A stretch of 64,000 nt of DNA from CAZTHM01 sp041946825 (GTDB taxonomy: Bacteria; Acidobacteriota; Terriglobia; UBA7540), in the NCBI GenBank assembly GCA_041946825.1, contig JBHGBD010000017.1, forward strand, positions 35,146 through 99,145. Reading direction: 5' to 3'. The notes beneath the pieces were generated by a model. That model was not told the origin of the DNA and ran no database searches. It saw nothing but the letters and a program-made list of their open reading frames with translations. Every line of letters begins with the position of its first letter. The stretch's first letter is position 1. A program made the position numbers and the translations under genes. Shown here in pieces: positions 45,285-53,795 of this stretch.

Positions 45285-46778
45285 GTGCGCCTATTTTTCA
45301 CTCTAATCCTTGCTCCCCTCCTATTCATAACCGCCGCGTCGCTAGCCGGGGCCCAGGATGAGGCATTGATGGCGAAATCCCGCCGGGCCAGGGAACTGCT
45401 TCAGGCGGGCAAGGGGGAGGAAGCCATCCCCGTTTGCCGCGAGCTGGTCCGGGCGATGCCCCACAATCCCGGATTAGTAATGAACCTCGGGTTGGCCCTG
45501 TATTTGGCCGGGCACAAGCGCGAGGCCGCCAGTGAATTCGAGAAGGTGCTTAAGCTCGACCCCAACCACCTGCAGGCGTTGCTTTACCTGGGGGCGGCTC
45601 GGGTGGACCTGGGCGAACCTGCCAAGGCGCTTGATCCTCTAAGGAAAGTTCTCAAATCTCAACCTGAAAACATGGATGCTCACATCGTGCTCGGCGAATC
45701 ACTGCTCTCGGTGGGCGCACTGGAGGAGGCAGCCGGACAATTTCGCGGCCCCGCGCAAAGTGTGCCTGATAACCCTCGAGTCTGGTATGGCCTGGGTCTC
45801 TGCTACGAACGGCTTGCGCAACAGAGTTTCGACGCGCTTGCTCCAGGGTCTGCCTACTGGTTCGCGCTCGTCGCCGAGGCCCGGTTGAAATTGACGCAAT
45901 ACAACAGCGCGTTCTATTTCTACCGGCAGGCCTTGGAGAGGATGCCCTCGCTGCGCGGCGTCCACGCGGGTTTGGCGGAGGTCTATCGGAAGGCGAATCA
46001 TCCGGACTGGGCGGCCGCCGAAGAGGAAAAGGAGCGCGCGCTGCCGTCACCGGATTGCACTGCGAAGAAGCTCGAATGCGATTTCCGAGCGGGCAATTTT
46101 CTGCAAGTGGTCGCCGGCTCTCAGGGCGATAAGAGCGACGAAGCCCTCTATTGGCGGACGTCCGCCTTCAACCGGCTGGCCCTCGAATCGTTTGCGCGCC
46201 TGGGCCAACTCCCCCCCTCCGCGGAAATGCACGAGCTGCTTGCCCGGATGGAATCGGAACGCAGGCAGTATGTTGAATCCGCTAAAGAGTGGGAGAAGGC
46301 CTTGGAGCTTTCTCCAGCAAATCCATCTCTCAAAGAAGGACTGGCGATCGCCCTCTTTCGTTCGGGTGACCTCCCGCGGGCTCGCGCTCTGTTTGAAGAA
46401 CTTCTCAAGCGCGAACCCGATTCCGCAGTGTTGAACTACATGCTGGGCGACACGCTTCTGAATTCGCAGAAGCCGCAAGAGGCTGTGCCCCTCCTAAGGA
46501 AGGCACTTGTTCTGGAGCCCGGACTGCTGGGAGCTCAGGCTTCGCTTGCCCGCGCCTACCTGGCGATAGGTGATGCGGAGAAGGCGGTCCCGCATTTGAA
46601 GGCGGCGCTCTCCATTGATGAAGATGGGAGCCTCCACTACCAGTTGGCCCGCGCCTACCAAGCTCGCGGCGAGCAGGCGCTGGCCCGCGAGATGCTCAAA
46701 AAGTATCGTGAACTGCACGCGACGCAGGAGGCTGAGAACAAAGCCGTGGAGAAAGAAGTCGAGATCACCCCACCTTAA
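45285..46778 (+). CDS. Secreted TPR-repeat protein
   Basis: 497 residues starting at a GTG (MRLFFTLILAPLLFITAASL), with a signal peptide ending near GAQ (residue 24). TPR repeats fill the rest, for example NLGLALYLAGHKREAASEFE and LARAYLAIGDAEKAVPHLKA; a cysteine pair around CTAKKLEC breaks the pattern mid-protein. Periplasmic or surface scaffold. It is divergent from the sulfatase-TPR gene across 165 bases and convergent with the CRTAC1-like gene, and the group looks functionally linked. No catalytic motif. Confidence 0.83.
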   Translation: MRLFFTLILAPLLFITAASLAGAQDEALMAKSRRARELLQAGKGEEAIPVCRELVRAMPHNPGLVMNLGLALYLAGHKREAASEFEKVLKLDPNHLQALLYLGAARVDLGEPAKALDPLRKVLKSQPENMDAHIVLGESLLSVGALEEAAGQFRGPAQSVPDNPRVWYGLGLCYERLAQQSFDALAPGSAYWFALVAEARLKLTQYNSAFYFYRQALERMPSLRGVHAGLAEVYRKANHPDWAAAEEEKERALPSPDCTAKKLECDFRAGNFLQVVAGSQGDKSDEALYWRTSAFNRLALESFARLGQLPPSAEMHELLARMESERRQYVESAKEWEKALELSPANPSLKEGLAIALFRSGDLPRARALFEELLKREPDSAVLNYMLGDTLLNSQKPQEAVPLLRKALVLEPGLLGAQASLARAYLAIGDAEKAVPHLKAALSIDEDGSLHYQLARAYQARGEQALAREMLKKYRELHATQEAENKAVEKEVEITPP

Positions 46779-46919
46779 TTCTTCCTCTTCTACGCCCGGG
46801 AGGTCAGAGAAGCGCCTCCCGCACGGCATCCCTTTCCTCGTAGATTCGGAATCCATGATCCTCCATGGTCGCGGCGGGCGAGGCCTTCCCCTTGAAGGGG
46901 GCAAGGCTGAGAATCCCCC

Positions 46920-48596
46920 TCATTTTTCCGGCTCTCGCACCTGCAGGATCTGGTCAGCCTTCACATCCTTGAGGACCTGCTTGATTCCGCTTGGCCATTC
47001 GATTTCGATGGCATCGATTTTTGCGGTTTTGCCCAGGCCGAAGTGCACGCCTGAGTAGCTCGAGGAAGCGTAACCCACCGATGTCGTCATGTGGTTGACC
47101 TGGTTGCCGATCTGCACACGCGCTCCGATCCCGTCCCGATTGCTCTTGGTCCCGATCAGTTTGAGCGTGATCCAGTGGTTCGGGTCGGGACTCACATTCT
47201 CCCAGAGTTCGGCGGGCTCTCGCAGAGCCGAAACTACGGCGTCGATTCTGCCGTCGTTGTTGAAATCCGCGAAGGCGCAGCCGCGATGGGCGGCTGGCGC
47301 CTGAAAATCTTCGCCGGCCTCCTTCGACACGTCGTGGAATGTTCCGTCGCCCTGGTTGGCGATGATACTGTTGGGCTGGCGGTATTCCGTGGCCTTGAAG
47401 AGGTGGACGTTGTCATCGGCGTGAGAGTTGGCAGTGAAGAGATCCTTCCATCCGTCGTTGTTGAAGTCAAAGACTCCCAGGCCCCACCCGCTCCGCTGCA
47501 CACTGACGGGACCGAGCCCGCTGGGATACGTGAAATCCTGAAACCAACTCTCCCCGCGATTGCGGAAGAGCGGCCAGGTTTCTCCCTCCAGCGCCGTGAC
47601 GAAAAGGTCGGGAAGACCATCATTATCGTAATCGCGGAATTCCGCGCCCATGCTGGAGATGGGTTTGCCGCCGTCGAGGAGTGCCGACCCCGTCTCGAGC
47701 CCGACCTCTTCGAAAGTTCCATTGCCCAGGTTGTGGAAGAGGAAATTGGCCTGATTGTCGTTCGTCACATAGACGTCCATGAAGCCGTCGTGATCATAGT
47801 CGGCGAAGGCAATCCCCATCCCTCGGCCCTGGTGTTTGCCGATCCCCGACTTCTCGGTAACGTCCTCGAAGGTTCCGTCGCCGCGGTTGTGGTAGAGCGT
47901 GTTGGTTAGTCCTTCGAAATACATGGGGTGGCAGTAGACGCGGATGTTGCGTGCGGCATCCCCGCAAAAGCGGTCATAGTCCGGCGTCCACTTAGCATAG
48001 TTCACTACATACAGGTCGAGGTGGCTGTCATTGTCGTAATCAAACCACCCGGCGGCGACGGACCACTTGTCGCTCTTGATTCCCGCCTTTTCAGTGACGT
48101 CCTCGAACTTGCCGTTTCCCAGGTTGTGGTAGAGGGTGTTGTGGTAGACGCCCGCCACGAACAGATCGGTGTGGCCGTCGTTGTCATAGTCCCCGGCCGC
48201 CGCGCCCATCGAGTAGCCGGCCCCCGCCACGCCGGCCTCCAGCGTGACGTCCTTGAACTTCATGTTCCCTTCGTTGCGGTAGAGACGGTTGTAGAACTTG
48301 GGTGAGTTCTTTTCGAGTGAGGGCAGGGAAGCGCCGTTGGCGAAGAAGATATCCGTCCGGCTATCGCCGTCATAGTCGAACGCGGCGACTCCACCCGTCA
48401 TCGTCTCGATCATGTGCCTTCGGGGTGTGGGATTGTTTTGAAGGACGAAGTCGATACCCGCCGCGGCGGCGAGGTTGTGAAATCGAACGGGAGCCACCGC
48501 GTGGGAAACGTTGGCGCGAAGACTCCAGATCCATCCTGCGGCTGGACAGCACAGCAGGAGGGCTGCAACCAGAGTGTTGAAAAGCCATCGAGACAT
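46920..48596 (-). CDS. CRTAC1-like FG-GAP/ASPIC-UnbV protein
   Basis: 558 residues. Signal peptide or anchor (FNTLVAALLLCCPAAGWIW), then FG-GAP/VCBS repeats with calcium-binding-type loops (DYDGDSRTD, DYDNDGHTD, DYDNDSHLD, DYDHDGFMD, DFNNDGWKD, DFNNDGRID), and a C-terminal ASPIC/UnbV domain (GIGARVQIGNQVNHM, IEIEWPSGIKQVL). It probably forms a beta-propeller on the cell surface that binds calcium and carbohydrate or protein. This family is greatly expanded in Acidobacteriota. Promoter candidate at 48631-48660. Confidence 0.9.
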   Translation of the reverse strand: MSRWLFNTLVAALLLCCPAAGWIWSLRANVSHAVAPVRFHNLAAAAGIDFVLQNNPTPRRHMIETMTGGVAAFDYDGDSRTDIFFANGASLPSLEKNSPKFYNRLYRNEGNMKFKDVTLEAGVAGAGYSMGAAAGDYDNDGHTDLFVAGVYHNTLYHNLGNGKFEDVTEKAGIKSDKWSVAAGWFDYDNDSHLDLYVVNYAKWTPDYDRFCGDAARNIRVYCHPMYFEGLTNTLYHNRGDGTFEDVTEKSGIGKHQGRGMGIAFADYDHDGFMDVYVTNDNQANFLFHNLGNGTFEEVGLETGSALLDGGKPISSMGAEFRDYDNDGLPDLFVTALEGETWPLFRNRGESWFQDFTYPSGLGPVSVQRSGWGLGVFDFNNDGWKDLFTANSHADDNVHLFKATEYRQPNSIIANQGDGTFHDVSKEAGEDFQAPAAHRGCAFADFNNDGRIDAVVSALREPAELWENVSPDPNHWITLKLIGTKSNRDGIGARVQIGNQVNHMTTSVGYASSSYSGVHFGLGKTAKIDAIEIEWPSGIKQVLKDVKADQILQVREPEK

Positions 48597-49038
48597 GGAG
48601 CCGCTCAGATGCGTTCGAGGAGCGCTTTCGATGTTGGCATTGAAGCCAAACCGGTGTCAATAACCTGAAGGCGCTCTGGGTGGTCGGAGAAGGGCAGGTC
48701 CGGGGCACGAAGGATGTGGCCTCGCTCAGACTTGCTAGACCACGACTTACCGACATGGTCCCAGCCAGGAGGCACGATCGACGCCCTACCGGGCAATCAT
48801 CGCCATAGCCCACGCCACACTGCAAATCACATTCGTTGGCGACCGATCAGTATTACCAGGGCTCCAACCCTGACTACTCCACTCAATCACCGCCGGCCAA
48901 CTCGACGCCTGGCGAATTGCCAGCCGGAGGGACCGTTGTGGGCGGACTCGGTCAGTTGTATATTGCAGGCCGGACCGGAAATGAAATGGCGAATTCGTCA
49001 GCCAGAGTCCGGCCACTCATTTTCTCGAGGGAAGATAC
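48597..49038. other. Intergenic region between divergent CRTAC1-like and phosphatase genes
   Basis: No supported gene. It includes a promoter candidate for the minus-strand gene. The rest shows no recognisable structure. Confidence 0.5.
48631..48660 (-). promoter_or_regulatory. Promoter candidate for CRTAC1-like gene
   Basis: Minus strand: perfect -35 TTGACA (48655-48660), 18-bp spacer and weak -10 CAACAT (48631-48636). Confidence 0.35.
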
Positions 49039-50145
49039 ATGCGAAGATTGTCCTGCTTGTTCGTCTTCTTGGCCCTGTCAACGCAAGCCCTGTACGCCCG
49101 GGCCAAGAATGTGATTCTTTTTCTCGGCGATGCCGGCGGCATCCCCACGCTCAACCTTGCCAGCATTTATCAGTACGAGGATCCGCAGAAACTGTTCATC
49201 CAGCAAATGCCCCACATCGGTCTCATGGATACCTCGGCGGCCGATGACTGGGTGACCGACTCGGCGGCCGGCATGTCAGCGATTGTGACCGGTCAGAAAA
49301 CCAAGAACGGCGTCATTTCGCAATCCTCTGCTGCCATCCGCAGAAAACAGGACGGTGAAATCCTGGAAACGATTCTGGAGCATGCCGAACAAAGGGGACT
49401 CTCCACAGGAGTGGTGTCCAACATGGACATTACGGATGCTACTCCGGCTGCCTGCTACGCTCACGCCAATGATCGGAATGCCTCGGGGATTATTTTTGCC
49501 CAGATATTCAACCCGCGCTTTGGGGACGGGGTGGACGTGGTTATCGGTGCGGGGCGGAAATCAGTTTTGGCTGCAGCCGCGCAGATCGGCCTGAATGTGG
49601 AATCATTGGCTCGCGAAAAAAGATACGCATTCTACTCATCCCTTCAAGATATGACTGCCTCAGACAGGCGTGTGATTGTTTTGTCGGGAACTGGTGATTT
49701 CAACCCCTGGGAGGCAACCAACCGAGCGATCCATGCCCTGTCGCAGAACAGGAAGGGCTATTTTCTGATGGTCGAATGGGACATGCACACCGACCACGTG
49801 AAGAGCGGACTGGACCGCGCCATCGCCATGGACAATACGATCCGGAAAACGGCGCAAACCGTGGGAAAAGATACGCTCATACTCTTCGCCGCAGATCACT
49901 CGTTCGACATCCGCTTGCAAGACGGAAAGAGAGGGGTGCCACTATTATCCAACACCGGCGCTGCCGGCGAAACTCGAGCCTCTGCCCAGATTCGCGTGGA
50001 CGACGAGCACACCGGTGAGCAAGTCCTAGTGACAGCGCAAGGACCGGGGGCAGAGCGTGTTCGGGGCTTTATCGCCAATACGGACCTATTTCACATCATG
50101 ATGGCCGCGTATGGGTGGGAGAGACTGGGAACGAATAGGAAGTGA
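49039..50145 (+). CDS. Secreted alkaline phosphatase
   Basis: 368 residues. Signal peptide (MRRLSCLFVFLALSTQALYA), then the alkaline phosphatase core: NVILFLGDAGG metal site, the nucleophile motif DSAAGMSAIVTG with catalytic Ser, the WDMHTDH metal ligands and AADHSFDI. Somewhat shorter than E. coli PhoA (about 470), missing the crown insertion. It releases phosphate from phosphomonoesters in the periplasm. GAGGGA precedes the ATG. No Pho box was identified. Monocistronic by position. Confidence 0.9.
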   Translation: MRRLSCLFVFLALSTQALYARAKNVILFLGDAGGIPTLNLASIYQYEDPQKLFIQQMPHIGLMDTSAADDWVTDSAAGMSAIVTGQKTKNGVISQSSAAIRRKQDGEILETILEHAEQRGLSTGVVSNMDITDATPAACYAHANDRNASGIIFAQIFNPRFGDGVDVVIGAGRKSVLAAAAQIGLNVESLAREKRYAFYSSLQDMTASDRRVIVLSGTGDFNPWEATNRAIHALSQNRKGYFLMVEWDMHTDHVKSGLDRAIAMDNTIRKTAQTVGKDTLILFAADHSFDIRLQDGKRGVPLLSNTGAAGETRASAQIRVDDEHTGEQVLVTAQGPGAERVRGFIANTDLFHIMMAAYGWERLGTNRK

Positions 50146-50281
50146 GCCAGTCGCGGCCACAGCCCCGCAGTGGCACTTGCTTGAGTTGCGTCTGACAAAT
50201 CGCGTTAACCAGGGCGATCGCGACAAAGTGTGATTCTGACCAAGGGCAGGAAGTATCTCTGTAGGGAAATGACGCAGCTCT

Positions 50282-50725
50282 TCAGGCGCGACGTTGCGGA
50301 AGACTGCGCGGGAGCCGCCGCCGGCGGAAACGGCTGCGGCGGGTTCGGAGGGTTTCAGCGCGGATTCTTGCATCCATCTTGCGCAGTCGGTCGGCGATAA
50401 CCTTCATGACCTGAAGGGCGAAGAACGGGCCCTCCGACACCATATAACAGAATTCGCCCTGGTCGACCGTCACCAACCGGCAGTGGGTCTTTGCCACCAC
50501 CGTGGCGCTGCGCGGTTCGTCATCAATCAGCGCTAACTCACCAAAAATGGAGCCGGGGCCGGCGATTTCCACGGTTGTCGATCCCACCAGGATTTTGACC
50601 TCGCCTTCGATAACGATGTACATCGTATCGCCACGATCTCCCGCTTTGAAGACACACTGGCCGGGATTGAAGTCCATCGTCTCTCTGTCACGAAACAGAT
50701 TGCGAAACAAATCGGCGCCGGTCAT
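50282..50725 (-). CDS. Cyclic-nucleotide-binding domain protein without HTH
   Basis: 147 residues. A single cNMP-binding domain: DFNPGQCVFKAGDRGDTMYIV, the phosphate-binding cassette GELALIDDEPRSATVVA with its Arg, and a helical end. No helix-turn-helix follows; instead the last ~25 residues are very arginine-rich (RTRRSRFRRRRLPRSLPQRR), which could bind nucleic acid or membrane. That tail may also come from a frameshift in the final codons. AAGGAG precedes the ATG. It is a possible cAMP- or c-di-GMP-responsive adaptor rather than a transcription factor. Confidence 0.75.
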   Translation of the reverse strand: MTGADLFRNLFRDRETMDFNPGQCVFKAGDRGDTMYIVIEGEVKILVGSTTVEIAGPGSIFGELALIDDEPRSATVVAKTHCRLVTVDQGEFCYMVSEGPFFALQVMKVIADRLRKMDARIRAETLRTRRSRFRRRRLPRSLPQRRA

Positions 50726-51004
50726 TGCTTCTCCTTACCCAACCCTGTACATTTCTTGGCTTCCAGGGATCGAATTACACCACAACCCCCTCCGTCATGG
50801 ACGTCCCTAGCGATACGTCTGCCGGGACCTTCATCGCGGAGGCGATAAGAGGCAGGAATAAAAGTTCCAGCCAGAGTCGCCATCTTCGATTTCCTAGAGC
50901 TTTAACTATACACCCCGCGCCCTCCACTAAGCCGATATTCTTTTTACAGCACGCTGCCACTCTCATCCGCGAACCGACTCATTGTAAAGGCGCACTGCTC
51001 TGAA

Positions 51005-51943
51005 TTAGCCGGGCGGGGCGGCCTGGGCGCACAAGCCGGCGGGACACACGCCGCGCATGTAGCCGCCATCACTCAACGTACCTGGGCACCAAGGCCCGTG
51101 GGCCCTGACGATCTTGACCCAGTGCCCCAATATGGCTTCTGCCAGGATCTCGGTTCTACGAGCAAAGTTGAGGGTGCGGTTTTCCCCGACAACCGTTCCG
51201 TCCTTCTGGATGTATCGCAGTGTGCCGAGGGAGGTGTAGTCCCACCCTTTCAGGTTCCCGAAGAGATTGACCAGTGCCGGCACTTTTGCGAACCACTCAC
51301 CGAACTCGATGTCGGGCGGCACAAGAGGGACGATGTCAAGGTGATGTTCGTATCGGATCACCGGCACGGAGGAAGGGAAACCCGCCACAAAGGCCGAATT
51401 TCCCGCCCTTGGCGCTCCGTATAAGTAGACACCCGCGGCTTCAATATTCTCCTGAAAGAAAAGGCGGGCGGCGACAAGTGCCGCCATCGCGCCGCCTTTG
51501 CTGTGCCCGGTGATATAAAGCTTCGTTCGCCCATCATAGGCGGAGAGGCTCTGCAAGGCTTGAAGGACCAGTGGCCACAAAGAATCAAGTGCATTCCAAA
51601 AACCCTTATGGACCTTCATCCCATCCGGCAGAATTCTCGGCTCGGCAACCGGCTCTGCCAGAAAATCCTGCATCCAATCGTGCACCTGCGGCCACAGGTT
51701 GAGATCACCGGGGGGCAGTGTTCCGCGGAAGGCAAGAATAATGCCGTCTTCCTGATTGATCCCGATCAGGCAGGCGTTGATATTGTTGGGGCCGGCAAAG
51801 TAAGTGCTTGGCGCGCTTTTCCAGCCCACCGCCGGGAAATGGGGAGAGACCAGACTGAAGGTCCCGGCCGGCGTGATATCGTATGCGCATGTTGCCGCAC
51901 AGAGTAAACGGCATTCCAGGCTACTGGCTGTTGACTTCACCAA
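51005..51943 (-). CDS. Class 3 lipase-family hydrolase
   Basis: 312 residues. Alpha/beta hydrolase of lipase class 3: oxyanion region IILAFRGTLPP, nucleophile elbow GHSKGG (Ser in TGHSKGGAMAALVA), acid in HHLDIVPLVPP, and a later His in the C-terminal part. No clear signal peptide, so probably cytoplasmic, although fungal and plant relatives act on triacylglycerols. The start is a TTG at 51943 or GTG at 51940, both behind GGGGA. C-terminal cysteines (WCPGTLSD, CPAGLCAQ) are unusual. Transcribed toward the cNMP gene across 279 empty bases. Confidence 0.83.
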   Translation of the reverse strand: MVKSTASSLECRLLCAATCAYDITPAGTFSLVSPHFPAVGWKSAPSTYFAGPNNINACLIGINQEDGIILAFRGTLPPGDLNLWPQVHDWMQDFLAEPVAEPRILPDGMKVHKGFWNALDSLWPLVLQALQSLSAYDGRTKLYITGHSKGGAMAALVAARLFFQENIEAAGVYLYGAPRAGNSAFVAGFPSSVPVIRYEHHLDIVPLVPPDIEFGEWFAKVPALVNLFGNLKGWDYTSLGTLRYIQKDGTVVGENRTLNFARRTEILAEAILGHWVKIVRAHGPWCPGTLSDGGYMRGVCPAGLCAQAAPPG

Positions 51944-52340
51944 AGTAATTCCCCGCCATACCCGTCTTCAAAATGACACGGCTCCGGGCTCAGTGAGGTT
52001 GTATCGCGGCCCTGCTTTGATCGCGGGGGCGATGGACAACGCCTCTCCGTTCAAGGCGCGAAGATCCCGTAGAATCTGAGCTTCCCACCAGGAGCAAGCC
52101 CCGCCAATTGTTCTGATTGTAGCCTTTAGGCCCCTTGCCCGCAACTGCAGACCCGGAAAGTGAATAGCCCTTTTTGATACGCGGGGATCCCATTCGGAGG
52201 TCGGCCGATGGCGCGTCGGGGTGTGTCACTTCCGTGAAGGCCGCCCTTGAGGAAATTAACCTCTGGCCTCTTTTCCGGGTTGCCGACCACAGGGCCAAGT
52301 GACGGGAAGCCTTTGATTCGACACAGCGCGGGTGCGTCCA
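51944..52340. other. Intergenic region between two minus-strand genes
   Basis: 397 bases with no supported gene; I see no clear promoter, repeat or terminator. Confidence 0.45.
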
Positions 52341-53537
52341 TCACGGGCTTGGGTTGGCGGCCTTGACCCGGTTGAACTCCTGCAGGGCCAGCGAGGCCTT
52401 CTCGGGCTCTTTCAACGCCCGGTAGGCACGGTGCAAAAGATAGTAGGGATCGCTCTTCTGGGGGGCTAATTGGGCAGCCTTTTCCAGGTTTGGGACGGCC
52501 AAGGTGAACTCGCCAAGATTTGTATAGGCCTGCCCAAGGCGATAGGCTGCTTCGTAGTTGTTCGGGTCGCGGGAAAGAGCCCGCATGAGAACCGGAACGG
52601 CCGCGCGGTAATTGCCGGCACGACAATAGACACTGCCCGTTTCAACCATTGCGCGCGTGTCATCGGGGTAGACTTTGAGTTGCAGCCCAAGCTCGGCCAA
52701 CGCCTCGTCCCAGCGCCCTAACAAACCCAATAAGGACCCGATCATGAGGTGGATGTCAGGCCACCGAGGGTCAATTTCCTGCGCTATCCGGTACTCGTTC
52801 AGGGCCTCTACAGTCAGTTCGCGCGCCGTCAGTATGTCTCCTTGGAGAACGTGCGCGAGCGCCGAATGGGGTTGACGGGCCTGCATCCACTGCAGGGCGT
52901 TTTGGGCCAACGCCTCGTAGTCCGCTGGGACCAGCGGCTTCTCCTTGTGGCGGTAGGCGAATTGGGCATAGACCTGGCCCAACAACCACACGACCCGGGC
53001 GTTGTTAGGGTCGAGAGCAATTGAACGCTCCAACAACGGGAGCGCAGCATTCGCGTCGCCGTGGATCATCGCCAGACTGCCCAGTCCCCAGAACAGCAGG
53101 GGGTCCATGTCTTTGATCCGAGCCGCATGCAGCAACTCCTCCTGTGCATGGTTGTATTCCCCCAAGTCCAGATAGGAGAGTCCCAAGAAGAGCCGAGCGC
53201 TGAATTCGTGGGGACTGACGCGCAGAGCGCGTTGGAGCTCCTGAACCGCCTCCGAATCCTTGCGTTGCCAGTAACATGCCAGCCCGAGGTTGACCCTGGC
53301 GGGCAGAAGGTTGGGGTCCTTGGTGAGGATCTGGCGGTACAGTTTTTCGGCCTGAGCGTAGTTGCCCTCCCGCGTCGCACTTTGCGCCTGATGGAACATG
53401 GCCTCCAAGGAGTCTCGAGGGCGGTCAACCTGCGCAAGGGCCGGGTCCAAAGTAACGCACATTACTAACAGTGCCAGGGCGCTCCGGCAGGCGATCGACA
53501 TTCCCAGACGACCCGACGCGTTCTGGATCTCTCTCAC
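52341..53537 (-). CDS. Secreted TPR-repeat protein
   Basis: 398 residues from the GTG at 53537, or 386 from the ATG at 53501; both give a signal peptide ending near PALAQ. About nine TPR repeats follow, for example RVNLGLACYWQRKDSEAVQE and AYRLGQAYTNLGEFTLAVPN. Periplasmic scaffold. It is divergent from the TonB receptor at 53796, an arrangement matching the TPR gene beside the first TonB receptor, so a joint role is plausible. Confidence 0.83.
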   Translation of the reverse strand: MREIQNASGRLGMSIACRSALALLVMCVTLDPALAQVDRPRDSLEAMFHQAQSATREGNYAQAEKLYRQILTKDPNLLPARVNLGLACYWQRKDSEAVQELQRALRVSPHEFSARLFLGLSYLDLGEYNHAQEELLHAARIKDMDPLLFWGLGSLAMIHGDANAALPLLERSIALDPNNARVVWLLGQVYAQFAYRHKEKPLVPADYEALAQNALQWMQARQPHSALAHVLQGDILTARELTVEALNEYRIAQEIDPRWPDIHLMIGSLLGLLGRWDEALAELGLQLKVYPDDTRAMVETGSVYCRAGNYRAAVPVLMRALSRDPNNYEAAYRLGQAYTNLGEFTLAVPNLEKAAQLAPQKSDPYYLLHRAYRALKEPEKASLALQEFNRVKAANPSP

Positions 53538-53635
53538 TTTGTCACACCACGCTCATGCTGATTCTACCAAACGGGATGCCACGGCACCTATCACAACCAA
53601 GCAAGGTAGCGGGAATGGAACATCAGGCTTAGGGC

Positions 53636-53663
53636 TTGACAGCGCGGGTAACAATGCTACAGT
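53636..53663 (+). promoter_or_regulatory. Promoter of second TonB receptor gene
   Basis: -35 TTGACA (53636-53641), 16-bp spacer, -10 TACAGT (53658-53663). Leader of about 125 nt before the ATG at 53796. Confidence 0.55.
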
Positions 53664-53704
53664 ACCTTTAGGGCGTTTACGAATGTATTGTTCTTCTTTC
53701 GAAT

Positions 53705-53730
53705 GAACCCTCTCTGGGGTTCGTTTTGTT
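53705..53730 (+). promoter_or_regulatory. Terminator-like hairpin in TonB receptor leader
   Basis: GAACCC, loop TCTCTG, GGGTTC followed by GTTTTGTT, within the 5' leader. It could act as an attenuator; no riboswitch aptamer was recognised upstream of it. Confidence 0.4.
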
Positions 53731-53795
53731 GTGCTTTTTCTCCGGGTTCAGGGTTGGCTGTTGCGTTGGGCTTGGTCGAAGAAGGAGAACCTAAT

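Noticed and set aside
47091..47909. 272-codon plus-strand frame over the CRTAC1-like gene
   Set aside because: Produced by the repeated FG-GAP DNA pattern read on the opposite strand; no independent signature.
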